From the NCBI RefSeq assembly GCF_001592005.1, contig NZ_BCVZ01000006.1, positions 62,001-126,000 of the forward strand: DNA of 64,000 nucleotides, read 5' to 3'. Within the stretch, counting starts at the first letter, position 1. Each line of letters opens with the position of its first letter. The notes beneath the pieces were generated by a model, which saw only the letters and a list, made by a program, of their open reading frames with translations, was not told where the DNA came from and did not search any database. The DNA comes from Bacillus sonorensis NBRC 101234 = KCTC 13918 (lineage in GTDB: Bacteria; Bacillota; Bacilli; Bacillales; Bacillaceae). The position numbers were made by a program, and so were the translations under genes. Shown here one piece after another: positions 36,851-45,090 of the stretch.

Positions 36851-37569
36851 CAAACGGAACGATCCAAAACAAGGAGAGCTTTTTAAACCGGATTGCAGAA
36901 AGACTCGGCCGTTCGAGAAGAACATCGGGCGTCACCGCTCCCGATTACACATATCAGCCGCAGCACAGGGTGTACCAGGGATATACGCCCGATCAGCTGC
37001 TTGCCGTATTGAAAGAGCACTGCCTGAAGATTCACACGGAATTGATTGAAACGGAAGCAGTCGGCCTGCACGAAGCCCTTGCTGCTCAAGTAGCGCGATT
37101 TGGAGGAGGTCCTGTCATCATTCCGAAAGATAAGCGTTTTAAAGAATTCGGACTGTCCGGCCTTTTGACAGATGCATGGGCGAAAGAGGGCACACAAGTA
37201 TGGGAATGGGATGCAGTTCGCGGAGAGGACAATATCAGACGGGCCGAACAGGCGAACGTCGGCATTACATTCAGTGACATCACCCTTGCGGAATCCGGTA
37301 CTGCCGTCCTATTCAGCTCAAAAGATAGAGGGCGCTCCGTCAGCCTGCTGCCGACGACATATATTGCCATTGTGCCAAAAAGCTCAATCGTTCCGAGAAT
37401 GACGCAGGCCAGCCGGATCATTAAGCAAAAAACAGCGGAAGGCAGTGTCATTCCGTCCTGCATCAACTATGTGACGGGTCCGAGCAATTCGGCGGATATT
37501 GAAATGGATCTGGTTGTCGGCGTGCATGGACCGGTAAAAGCGGCTTACATTGTCGTAACCGACCGGTAG
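36847..37569 (+). CDS. lutC: L-lactate utilisation protein LutC
   Basis: A 240-residue LUD-domain protein, third subunit of the lactate oxidation complex. Characteristic segments are [15 protein letters not shown] near residue 140, [17 protein letters not shown] near 160, and the C-terminal [18 protein letters not shown]. It begins inside the lutB stop (ATGA), so translation is coupled. No metal-binding cysteines are seen. Confidence 0.94.
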   Translation: MTNGTIQNKESFLNRIAERLGRSRRTSGVTAPDYTYQPQHRVYQGYTPDQLLAVLKEHCLKIHTELIETEAVGLHEALAAQVARFGGGPVIIPKDKRFKEFGLSGLLTDAWAKEGTQVWEWDAVRGEDNIRRAEQANVGITFSDITLAESGTAVLFSSKDRGRSVSLLPTTYIAIVPKSSIVPRMTQASRIIKQKTAEGSVIPSCINYVTGPSNSADIEMDLVVGVHGPVKAAYIVVTDR

Positions 37570-37605
37570 AAAAATACCTTCAGCGCGGATTGGAACGCTG
37601 AAGGT
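37569..37605 (-). terminator. Terminator of the CocE-type gene
   Basis: ACCTTCAGCG (37577-37586) and CGCTGAAGGT (37596-37605). A's on the plus-strand left side give a U-tract for minus transcripts. It may also end lutABC weakly. Confidence 0.75.
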
Positions 37606-37618
37606 CATATAGGCGCAG

Positions 37619-39385
37619 TCAGTTTCTAGGTATGATCGGCAGAATGACCGAAGATGGATGCTCCCGGTCATGAAGGATGGTCTGCCGCGCCTTTACGGCA
37701 TCTTCCGTTTGGCCGCTGCCAATCTCAAGTCCGTTATTGAGATTGCGGTCCCAGCGCGGGAAATTGCTGCTGGTGATATCCAGGCGGATGCGGTGCCCTT
37801 TTTTGAATACGATGCTCGTTGACCAGAGGTCGATGTCATAGAGATACGCTTTTCCCGGTTCGATCAGACTTGGCTTTCCTTCTTTGGGGCTGTTCCTGAA
37901 CCGGGCCCGGATGATTCCGTCGGTTACATTGTATGCCGAACCGCCGGGATGCACATCGATAAGACGGGCGACAAAATCCGTATCAGGCGCACTGGAAACA
38001 GCCCACAGCCTGACTTTCACCGGGCCTGTCACTTCCGTGTCTTCTTCAAGAATCGGGGTGGTGTACACCAATACATCATCCCGTTCTTCAATTTCCCTGT
38101 GGTCAAAAGCGCCGCTTGCGAAATCAGGCGGCATCATAATCGCTCCGCCTTTTGTCGGAACGGGATCCAGAGGATCATAGACAAAATGATCGGGTTCTTC
38201 CGCTTCAGGCGGTATCATGCTGAGCGTTCCGTCTCCATGCCATGTATTCGCACGGCCGCCGCTATGCAAATAATACGCCGTAAACCGGGTGCGGGCCAGC
38301 GGCCATTCATATTCATCGCGCCATACATTTTCACCCATCACGAACAGTTTGATGGGTGCTTCATTTACCATTCCGGTATCGATTCCTTTTAAGAAATGAT
38401 CAAACCACCGCAAATGGATGCCGTTCAAGTCTATCGAAGCCGAATGAGCGGCCAGACTGAAGTTTTTTTCACCTGATTGATGGCTGTGATCCAAATGCTG
38501 CCACGGTCCGATGATCAATTTGCTTTGACGGGCTTCCGCCGTTCCGCCAATTTCCGCCATGTGCAAAAAGTTTTCAATTGTTCCCTGCAAAAAGATATCG
38601 TACCAGCCGGCGATATTCAAAGCAGGCACTGTGAATCCGCCATATTTCCCTTCTAAAGATAAATGCCCGCTGAATTCCCGATCCATCCCCCGCCTGATTT
38701 GCTCAAGGATGGAAGGTGCGACATTATTTCGCTGAAATGGCGCAAAATCTTTCAAAGGGAGTGAGTAAATTTTGAGTTTGAGCTGATCAATGTCTGAGAT
38801 GATTTGTTTTCTCGCAGCCATGAGTTCGCCCTCATCAGAATAAAGCCTTGGCAGAGTATCGAGATACATGCCCATTTGCCAATAAGCTAAAAAACCTAAT
38901 TCCAATGCGCCTCCCCTGAATATCAGACCATCAAAGGGATGGCTCCAGGAAAATGCCGGAGCCGCCGCCTTGAATGGTTTGGGTGCCTTCACCATCCCTG
39001 CCCATTGGGTAAAAGCGTAGTAAGATACGCCGAACATTCCGACCTGCCCGGTGCTATAAGGAAGTTTTGCCGCCCAATCAATGGTTTCATGCGTATCACT
39101 TTCTTCATAGGCGCTTGTTGCAATAGGGTCCCATTGTCCTTCAGATGAAAAACGTCCTCTTGTATCTTGAACAATGACGACATATCCTCTTTGAACCGCC
39201 CGAAACACATCATGAAAGCCTAACAGTACTTGGGGAATGTCTTTTCCGTAGGGGAGCCGCGCCAATAGAACCGGCCATGGTCCCGCGCCTTTCGGACGAT
39301 AGATGTTGGCGCGAAGGGCTGTTCCGTCACTCATGGTCACCGGGATGTTCAATTCTGTTATGATTTGCTTCGATAAATCGGTCAT
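37619..39385 (-). CDS. CocE/NonD family hydrolase (X-Pro dipeptidyl-peptidase S15 fold)
   Basis: A 588-residue alpha/beta hydrolase with the S15 and C-terminal jelly-roll domains of CocE (cocaine esterase), glutaryl-acylase and related enzymes. The nucleophile Ser is in QVGMFGVSYYAFTQWAG near residue 115. The C-terminal beta domain begins near residue 390 (VTGPVKVRLWAVSS). No signal peptide is seen, so it acts in the cytoplasm. The natural substrate (ester or amide) cannot be told. Its start overlaps the MerR-type regulator gene by four bases, so the pair is one operon and the regulator probably controls it. Confidence 0.84.
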   Translation of the reverse strand: MTDLSKQIITELNIPVTMSDGTALRANIYRPKGAGPWPVLLARLPYGKDIPQVLLGFHDVFRAVQRGYVVIVQDTRGRFSSEGQWDPIATSAYEESDTHETIDWAAKLPYSTGQVGMFGVSYYAFTQWAGMVKAPKPFKAAAPAFSWSHPFDGLIFRGGALELGFLAYWQMGMYLDTLPRLYSDEGELMAARKQIISDIDQLKLKIYSLPLKDFAPFQRNNVAPSILEQIRRGMDREFSGHLSLEGKYGGFTVPALNIAGWYDIFLQGTIENFLHMAEIGGTAEARQSKLIIGPWQHLDHSHQSGEKNFSLAAHSASIDLNGIHLRWFDHFLKGIDTGMVNEAPIKLFVMGENVWRDEYEWPLARTRFTAYYLHSGGRANTWHGDGTLSMIPPEAEEPDHFVYDPLDPVPTKGGAIMMPPDFASGAFDHREIEERDDVLVYTTPILEEDTEVTGPVKVRLWAVSSAPDTDFVARLIDVHPGGSAYNVTDGIIRARFRNSPKEGKPSLIEPGKAYLYDIDLWSTSIVFKKGHRIRLDITSSNFPRWDRNLNNGLEIGSGQTEDAVKARQTILHDREHPSSVILPIIPRN

Positions 39386-40236
39386 GTTTGTCCGCCTTTC
39401 TTGATTCCACTCAATGTTTCGTGCACTTTTTCGATCGGAATTTGAATCTCCGCAATATAATCACTTGAATGATTATGTTCAGGATGTAAAAATACTTCGC
39501 GGCGCGGTTCATTTTCCTTCATACGATACCCTTTTTGTTCAAGCCACAGGCCCAGATGAGCACTTGCTGTGCACGGGCTTGTCGGTCGGCAGCGGTGCAG
39601 AAGCGTCGCCATCATCGGAACTTCCGGCAGCCGGCGCACGACGGCGTCCGAGCCCTCCGGAGGAAATGGCCGCTGGACGAGATAACCCGCCTCTAAATCG
39701 ACTTCGTCTTCACACTCTTCACAGCCATGCCAAAGAACCATTTTGGGAAGCGAAGCCGTTAATGATTTCCCGAATCGCGCATCGAGCTCCCCAAAAAGAG
39801 CGGGGATTTGTTGAATTGAAGTCTTTCGCCGCACGGAAAGAAGCTGCCGGCTTTCTATTTTTTTCAACACAATATCGTTCTCCGGTTCAAAACAATCTTC
39901 TTTTTCGACCTGTTCCAGCCGTTCTTCAATTTTTTGCAGGCGTGCCCGTTCTTCCGCCAGCAGTGTCTCAATCTCCGCTTTTTTCAGCCGGAACATTCCG
40001 CGGATCTGTTCGCCGGACACATTCTCTTCCATAAGCTCTATTATCTGCTGGAGTGTGAAACCAAGTTCCTTAAAAACCAAAATGCGATTCAGCGGAAAGA
40101 GCTGGTTTGCCGTATAGTAGCGGTAGCCTGTTTCTGCATCTATATGAGCCGGCTTCAGTAAACCGATTTGATCATAATACCGCAGGGCTTTCACCGAAAC
40201 TTGGCTCAGGTTGGAAAACTCACTGATTTTAAACAA
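39382..40236 (-). CDS. MerR-family regulator with GyrI-like effector domain
   Basis: A 284-residue regulator. The N-terminal winged helix reads ISEFSNLSQVSVKALRYYDQIGLLKP; a coiled coil follows at ~80-115, and from ~125 a GyrI/SOUL-like ligand-binding domain as in BmrR. Such regulators bind hydrophobic or cationic drugs and switch on efflux or detoxification genes. It is first in a two-gene operon with the CocE-like hydrolase. Its own promoter has the 19-base spacer typical of MerR control, so autoregulation is likely. Confidence 0.86.
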   Translation of the reverse strand: MFKISEFSNLSQVSVKALRYYDQIGLLKPAHIDAETGYRYYTANQLFPLNRILVFKELGFTLQQIIELMEENVSGEQIRGMFRLKKAEIETLLAEERARLQKIEERLEQVEKEDCFEPENDIVLKKIESRQLLSVRRKTSIQQIPALFGELDARFGKSLTASLPKMVLWHGCEECEDEVDLEAGYLVQRPFPPEGSDAVVRRLPEVPMMATLLHRCRPTSPCTASAHLGLWLEQKGYRMKENEPRREVFLHPEHNHSSDYIAEIQIPIEKVHETLSGIKKGGQT

Positions 40237-40268
40237 AAAAATCCTCCTTTTACATCCTTCTAAAATGA

Positions 40269-40299
40269 ATATAAACCCTCCAGTTTAGGGGAAAGTCAA
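40269..40299 (-). promoter_or_regulatory. MerR-type promoter of the regulator/CocE operon
   Basis: Minus-strand TTGACT (40299-40294) and TTATAT (40274-40269) are 19 bases apart, the over-long spacer at which MerR proteins act by twisting DNA. The spacer contains the partly symmetric CCCTAAACTGGAGGG. Confidence 0.72.
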
Positions 40300-40352
40300 G
40301 CAGCCCGATTTGCGATTTAAGGTAATGTTAAGGATAAAATTATTTCTGGATA

Positions 40353-40396
40353 ATCTTCAGTCACTATAATAAAGGGATGAAGGAGTGACTGAAGAT
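40353..40396. repeat. Perfect 13-bp inverted repeat over the ABC permease -10 and start
   Basis: ATCTTCAGTCACT (40353-40365) and AGTGACTGAAGAT (40384-40396) are exact reverse complements 18 bases apart. A TATAAT (40365-40370) touches the left arm and the ribosome site plus the ATG (40395) lie in loop and right arm. It could be an operator or, if transcription starts farther upstream, a hairpin hiding the ribosome site. Confidence 0.8.
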
Positions 40397-41084
40397 GCAA
40401 GCTATCTGCCTGAATGAATTTAAACGCCTTTTTAAAAGCATCAAATCGATGATTGTCATCGCCATGATTTTTTTCGTGAGCTTTAAGGTTGCGGAGGTCA
40501 TCGAGCATGCGCCGGCCGATATGGTTCGGGAATTGGATTTGGGGGTTGATTCCACCGCAATCGGGACAACCCTTATCGTTTTTATGCTCGGTTTTTTAAT
40601 CATCACGGGGCTGTCCCATGATATGATCAACCGGGAAGTCAACGAGCGGACGATGAGGTTTCTTGTGACCAAAACCTCGCGCCATCAAATTATATTGGGG
40701 AAATATTTAGGGGTCTGGCTGTTTTGGCTCGTCTGTATGTTGGCATCATACATATTGGTAATGATCGTTTCTAAAACATTTTTATGGCAGAGCGCCGCTG
40801 ACAGCATGGCGTTTCTTACAGCGGCAATCGCTTTAAATCTCTTATTCTCCATTATCTTTCCCAAGCCCGCCATGTCAATGTTTTTCGGAATCGTGTTTGC
40901 CTTGTTCTTTCCCGCGGTCAGTTTGTGGGCCATCTACTCGGACAATATCATGATCAGCTGGTTTAAATATTTGACTCCCTACTATTATTCTTCTCTTGGG
41001 AACTATTTTGTCCTGATCAACATTGTTTACGCGGCCGTGGTGCTCGCCGGGGCAATCGCTTTATTTAACAGGAGGGATTTATAA
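40395..41084 (+). CDS. ABC-2 type transporter permease
   Basis: A 229-residue membrane protein with six hydrophobic segments (first at ~15-35 SMIVIAMIFFVSF, last near the C-terminus), the layout of small ABC-2 permeases. The cytoplasmic segment LVTKTSRHQIILGKYLG after the second helix is typical of the family. It is coupled by a one-base overlap to an ATPase gene. Bacitracin-, lantibiotic- or sporulation-killing-type exporters have this architecture, but the substrate is not evident. No signal of a neighbouring two-component system was found. Confidence 0.82.
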   Translation: MQAICLNEFKRLFKSIKSMIVIAMIFFVSFKVAEVIEHAPADMVRELDLGVDSTAIGTTLIVFMLGFLIITGLSHDMINREVNERTMRFLVTKTSRHQIILGKYLGVWLFWLVCMLASYILVMIVSKTFLWQSAADSMAFLTAAIALNLLFSIIFPKPAMSMFFGIVFALFFPAVSLWAIYSDNIMISWFKYLTPYYYSSLGNYFVLINIVYAAVVLAGAIALFNRRDL

Positions 41085-42010
41085 TGAATGCTGTGATCGA
41101 GGCTAAGGGCTTGATGAAGATATACGGATCAAGAACGGTTGTAAACCAAGTCGATCTCCAGGTGAAAAAAGGGGAGATTTACGGTTTCCTGGGCCGCAAT
41201 GGCGCCGGAAAATCGACGTTCATCAATATGCTCACCGGAATTGTTCAGCCGTCTGCCGGAAGCTTTCAACTATTGAACGAACCCTCCATTGAAAAAATAA
41301 AGCACCGCATCGGCGTGTTGCCCGATTATTCAACCTTTTATAATTCGATGACGGCGGCCGGTCATTTAAAATATTTCGCGGCATTACAGGGCCGAAACGT
41401 GTCAAGAGAGCAGTGCGAAGCCGTTTTGGCAAGGGTCGGTCTGCTTGAACACGCCGACAAAAAGGCCGGGACATTCTCATTCGGCATGAAGAAAAAGCTT
41501 GGCATCGCCCAAGCGATCATTCATGATCCGGAGCTGCTCTTCTTGGACGAGCCGACGTCCGGGGTCGATGCGGAATCAGGCTTGAATATACAAAAGCTGA
41601 TCACGGAGCTGCAAACAGAAGGGAAAACCATATTTATGACGTCCCACAATCTACATGAAATTGAAAAGATTTGTACAAGGATCGCAATCATGAAGGACGG
41701 CAGCATTTTACGAGAAGGGACGCTGGATGAATTAAGAAGGCATTTCATGTCCGCCATGACGGTTTCCATCAGGCATTCGCAAATTCCTGAACAGCATCGC
41801 GGCCTGATCGGCAATTTTCTCGAATCAGCCGGCGATGACATCGAATACCGGGGAAATGAGCTCTCGCTTGTGGTCAATTCGGAAGAAAAAATCCCCGCCA
41901 TTATCAGGGTTTTGACCAACTGCAAAGTGAACATTTACCGAGTTCATGTCGATGAACCATCATTGGAAGACATCTTTTTGGAGAATGAAGAGAAAAGCAC
42001 CGCATCATAA
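41084..42010 (+). CDS. ABC transporter ATP-binding protein
   Basis: A 308-residue ATPase. Walker A is GRNGAGKSTF near residue 39, the signature region reads FSFGMKKKLGIAQ (LSGGQ replaced by FSFGM, common in this DrrA/CcmA group), Walker B is LLFLDEPTSGVD and the switch His is in MTSHNLHEIE. A C-terminal accessory domain of about 85 residues follows. It energises the permease encoded just before. A ggagggcgg lies right after its stop but leads to no intact gene. Confidence 0.88.
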   Translation: MNAVIEAKGLMKIYGSRTVVNQVDLQVKKGEIYGFLGRNGAGKSTFINMLTGIVQPSAGSFQLLNEPSIEKIKHRIGVLPDYSTFYNSMTAAGHLKYFAALQGRNVSREQCEAVLARVGLLEHADKKAGTFSFGMKKKLGIAQAIIHDPELLFLDEPTSGVDAESGLNIQKLITELQTEGKTIFMTSHNLHEIEKICTRIAIMKDGSILREGTLDELRRHFMSAMTVSIRHSQIPEQHRGLIGNFLESAGDDIEYRGNELSLVVNSEEKIPAIIRVLTNCKVNIYRVHVDEPSLEDIFLENEEKSTAS

Positions 42011-42420
42011 GGAGGGCGGAAAAAGACATCTGCGCAAACAGTTTCTGTCTTTGATTCCCGTAATCGTTTTGCGGATCAAGCGTTACGATCAATGTACGGA
42101 AAGGGACAGGATAAAAAATAATAGTTTCTATTACCTTGATTGGCTATTTGCTTTTCAAGGTTTTTTGTTCGGAAGAACATGCGGGCCCAAAACTTTTGCA
42201 TCCTGGTATTGTGCAGGTGATTGTCGGGCGGCTATTGATTGCAAGTAATTTGATGGGCAGTATGTACGGTCCGCTCCCGATACATCGAAAAGGGCAAGAG
42301 CCACCCAATATATGGATCCATTGTCGTATTGATCAAATCCGCTCTGCCGCGAGTATAGCGGACGCTGGAAAGGAAATCGCCAATCGATTTTTGCAGGAAC
42401 GGGATAGAAGGCGTTCGAAA
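42011..42420. other. Degenerate region without a supported gene
   Basis: About 400 bases between the ABC ATPase and a convergent terminator. A strong ribosome-site-like AAGGAGGGCGG at ~42010-42020 is followed by no start codon with an extended frame. Frames of 113 (plus) and 89 codons (minus) cross each other without a ribosome site; the minus frame shows QYDNGSIYWVALALFDVSG, which has a protein-like look, but I cannot assign it. The region probably holds remnants of lost genes. Confidence 0.4.
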
Positions 42421-42447
42421 CCAAAAAACGCCCTGTTAAAGGGCGTT
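42421..42447 (-). terminator. Terminator of the secreted-protein gene
   Basis: AACGCCC (42427-42433) pairs with GGGCGTT (42441-42447); the A-run at 42423-42428 is a U-tract on the minus strand. Confidence 0.82.
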
Positions 42448-42473
42448 ATAAAAGGGGGCAGGTATTCACGAAT

Positions 42474-42947
42474 CTAGTATTTCCACAAAATCGAAATGTC
42501 TCCGCTTGTTTTCTCATCGATGACATTTCCTTCTTTATCAAGTTTGACAACATACTTGCCGCCGGTTGTTACATTTTGGTATTCACTTTCTGATGTGCCG
42601 TCAGCATTCTGTTTAAACTCAAATCGTATCTCTGCAATGAGTGTATCGCTGTTGAGGTCGACATAGTATGAATTGAAACTGACATGGCTCCAGTCGTCTC
42701 TTTTGTCAGGGATGTCCGAAATGATGCCGACTTTTTCGGAAGGTTCATTTACGATCACCCCGTAATCCTTTTGCAGGTTGTCGGTCTGAATGCCGGTGTC
42801 TTTTAAGATTTGTTGAATCTGGCTAAATTCGGCGTCTGTCGGCGTCGTATACTTATCCTCAGGTGCGTCTTTCGCAAAGCTGGCCGGCGATGCACTGAAT
42901 ACGAGAGTCAATGCGGACAAAATCACCATCAACGACAGTTTTTTCAT
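42474..42947 (-). CDS. Secreted small protein of unknown function
   Basis: A 157-residue protein with a clear Sec signal peptide (KK, hydrophobic core LMVILSALTLVFSA, cleavage likely after ASFA near residue 25). The mature part is acidic and predicted to be mostly beta strand (SHVSFNSYYVDLNSDT, GGKYVVKLDKEGNVID), without cysteines. I do not recognise the family. It has its own promoter and terminator, with AGGAGGAAGAAAC before the ATG. It could be an envelope or extracellular-matrix protein; nothing nearby points to its role. Confidence 0.75.
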   Translation of the reverse strand: MKKLSLMVILSALTLVFSASPASFAKDAPEDKYTTPTDAEFSQIQQILKDTGIQTDNLQKDYGVIVNEPSEKVGIISDIPDKRDDWSHVSFNSYYVDLNSDTLIAEIRFEFKQNADGTSESEYQNVTTGGKYVVKLDKEGNVIDEKTSGDISILWKY

Positions 42948-42986
42948 GTTTCTTCCTCCTTTAGCTGATCAAATGATTCGGGTCCC

Positions 42987-43015
42987 ACTCTATCATCGTT
43001 TAAATATTTTGTAAA
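42987..43015 (-). promoter_or_regulatory. Promoter of the secreted-protein gene
   Basis: Minus-strand TTTACA (43015-43010) and TAGAGT (42992-42987), 17-base spacer. Confidence 0.6.
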
Positions 43016-43209
43016 GTTCGAATAATATATCAATTCAACTAATTTTTTCGGGGGATTTCAGACGATTTTTTGCAGGCGCGTTTTAATTGAAAAGGCCGGC
43101 CATTTGAAAACTCGTGCACTAAACCTATTGAATTTGCAAAAAGAAAAGCCGATTTTCCTTGAAAATAGGGGAATATTCTGTTTTTTAAAATTTGCCACTC
43201 TATTTGTTA

Positions 43210-43238
43210 TTGACAAAGGGGTCAGAAGAACGTATATT
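43210..43238 (+). promoter_or_regulatory. Promoter of the T-box leader
   Basis: TTGACA (43210-43215) and TATATT (43233-43238), 17-base spacer, just upstream of the riboswitch. Confidence 0.85.
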
Positions 43239-43249
43239 ATATGAATATA

Positions 43250-43562
43250 TTTTCAGGTTGAAAACACGATGAATGGGAGCAGTAGAAGATCCATCATTAG
43301 CTAAGAGAGCTGCGGGTCGGTGTGACGCAGCCTAATGAATCTTTGAACTCGCCCGGGAGTGGACTCGCTAAAAGGAAAAGACATCAATTCCTGAAGGCTA
43401 TTACGATTAACCCCCGTTATTGGGTTTTGCACAGCAGATCTGTTGCATATTAAGCTGGATTCTATTTATGGAATCAAAAAGAGTGGTACCGCGGTTGGCT
43501 TCAAAGGCTCGTCGTCTCTTTATCTTCAAAAGGAAGAAAAAGAGACGACGGGCTTTTTTATT
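43250..43562 (+). promoter_or_regulatory. T-box riboswitch, probably leucine-specific
   Basis: The T-box core TGGTACCGCGG is at 43484-43494 and pairs with the CCA end of uncharged tRNA. An AGTAGAAGA motif near 43279 marks the start of stem I. A terminator follows: CTCGTCGTCTCTT (near 43508-43520) pairs with AAGAGACGACGGG (43540-43552) before a T-run. The likely specifier is CTC (Leu) at 43348-43350 in TTTGAACTCGCC on the 3' side of stem I. Uncharged tRNA-Leu should allow read-through into the permease gene. The outer limits are approximate. Confidence 0.88.
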
Positions 43563-43584
43563 TTATATAGAGGAAGTGAATAAG

Positions 43585-44952
43585 ATGGAGAAAAAAACGC
43601 AGACACTTGAGAGAACGATGACATCACGGCACATTATGATGATGGCCTTGGGCGGTGCGATCGGCGCCGGATTATTTAAAGGAAGCAGCAATGCGATTGA
43701 TTTAGCGGGGCCATCGGTTCTGATCGCTTATTTGATCGGCGGGATCATCCTGCTGTTCATTATGCAGGGTCTCGCTGAGATGGCCGTCAAAAACAGTGAA
43801 GCCCGAACATTCAGGGATCTTGTTCAATCTATTTTAGGTCCCTATGCGGCATATTTTTTAGACTGGATTTATTGGAAAATGTGGGTGCTGAATATTGCGG
43901 CCGAAGCTGTAGTGGCGGCGACCTTTTTGCAGTATTGGCTTCCCGGACTGCCGGTTTGGGTGCTGGCGCTGTTTGTTGCCCTCGCCGTTACAAGCGTCAA
44001 TTTGCTTTCCGTCAAGAGTTTTGCAGAGACAGAGTATTGGCTTGCTTTGATTAAAATCACCGTGATTGTCGTTTTTATTATAGCTGGATTTATTTTATTA
44101 TTTTTCTCATTCGGCGGTCATTCAGCAGCTGGCGTTTCTCATCTGACTGATCATGGCGGGTTTTTTCCGAACGGAGCCGGCGGGCTGATCACGGCGATGC
44201 TTGTTGTGATTTATTCTTACGGGGGAACTGAAATCATCGGCGTGACATTGGCGGAGACAAAAAATCCGGAGAAAGTTGTGCCAAAAGCCGTCCGGGGGAC
44301 GCTGACGCGGATCATTGCTTTTTACATCATGCCGTTTTTCATTATTGTCAGTCTGATTCCGTGGAATCAGGTGAATGAAGTGTCGGAAAGCCCGTTTGTC
44401 ATGGTCTTTCAAATGATCGGAATTCCCGGAGCGGATCATGTGATGAATGCCGTGATCTTATTAGCGGTCATCTCATCGATGAACTCGGGTCTTTACGGAT
44501 CTTCGCGGATTTTATATACGCAGGCCGCCGACGGCCGGGTGCCGAAGATCTTTTCAAAGCTGTCGCGCAAAAAAGTGCCGGTATATGCCATTCTTTTGTG
44601 CACTTCTTTCTTATATTTAGGTGTATTATTTTCGATATTTGCGGGCAGTCAAACATTCGAGTATTTGATGGGATCTCTCGGCTACACGGTGCTGATGATT
44701 TGGCTTGTCATCGCAACCGCCCATCTGAAATCGAGAAAACGGAATGAGACTGCAGATGGCGGCTACTATGTCAAATGGTTTCCTTATACGACCTGGCTGG
44801 CGATTCTGTCGCTTTTGGCGATATTAATCGGCGTTATTCTGACAACTTCGATTGTCATTACTTTGGTAACGGCGGGTATATACATGCTGATTACCATCGC
44901 TTATGTGTTGAAGGGACGGCATCAGGTAACCGGCCAAGGCGCGAATTCCTAG
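43585..44952 (+). CDS. yvbW: Amino-acid permease (APC superfamily), YvbW
   Basis: A 455-residue APC-family permease with 12 hydrophobic segments. The first helix carries MALGGAIGAGLFKGSS, the substrate-binding loop of this family. The ATG at 43585 follows GAGGAAGTG; the in-frame codons upstream belong to the T-box leader and terminator. The T-box with a likely Leu specifier and the neighbour yvbT match B. subtilis yvbW, so leucine or branched-chain amino-acid uptake is inferred, not shown. Confidence 0.88.
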   Translation: MEKKTQTLERTMTSRHIMMMALGGAIGAGLFKGSSNAIDLAGPSVLIAYLIGGIILLFIMQGLAEMAVKNSEARTFRDLVQSILGPYAAYFLDWIYWKMWVLNIAAEAVVAATFLQYWLPGLPVWVLALFVALAVTSVNLLSVKSFAETEYWLALIKITVIVVFIIAGFILLFFSFGGHSAAGVSHLTDHGGFFPNGAGGLITAMLVVIYSYGGTEIIGVTLAETKNPEKVVPKAVRGTLTRIIAFYIMPFFIIVSLIPWNQVNEVSESPFVMVFQMIGIPGADHVMNAVILLAVISSMNSGLYGSSRILYTQAADGRVPKIFSKLSRKKVPVYAILLCTSFLYLGVLFSIFAGSQTFEYLMGSLGYTVLMIWLVIATAHLKSRKRNETADGGYYVKWFPYTTWLAILSLLAILIGVILTTSIVITLVTAGIYMLITIAYVLKGRHQVTGQGANS

Positions 44953-44957
44953 GGTGT

Positions 44958-44989
44958 AACCGCCTCCTGTATAAGGAGGCGGTTTTTTT
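44958..44989 (+). terminator. yvbW terminator
   Basis: AACCGCCTCC (44958-44967) and GGAGGCGGTT (44975-44984), then seven T. Confidence 0.88.
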
Positions 44990-44998
44990 AAAACCAAC

Positions 44999-45018
44999 AG
45001 TTCGAAATTGATCGAACT
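44999..45018. promoter_or_regulatory. Inverted repeat upstream of yvbT, possible operator
   Basis: AGTTCGA (44999-45005) and TCGAACT (45012-45018) are exact inverted copies with a six-base spacer, 73 bases before the yvbT start. The binding protein is unknown. Confidence 0.45.
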
Positions 45019-45090
45019 AATTTCTTTAAATGTACGCCTCCATTATGGTATCGTTCTAATGACAATAACCATCAGGAAGAAGGAGAAAAA

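Noticed and set aside
37619-42010. Possible bacteriocin or antibiotic biosynthesis cluster
   Set aside because: The hydrolase, MerR regulator and ABC pair have no precursor peptide, modifying enzyme or synthase near them.
42136-42477. Overlapping 113-codon plus and 89-codon minus frames after the ABC genes
   Set aside because: They lack ribosome sites, lie on top of each other, and one runs into a terminator; treated as degenerate sequence.
43420-43584. 55-residue N-terminal extension of the yvbW permease
   Set aside because: It is translated T-box and terminator sequence; a ribosome site precedes ATG 43585.
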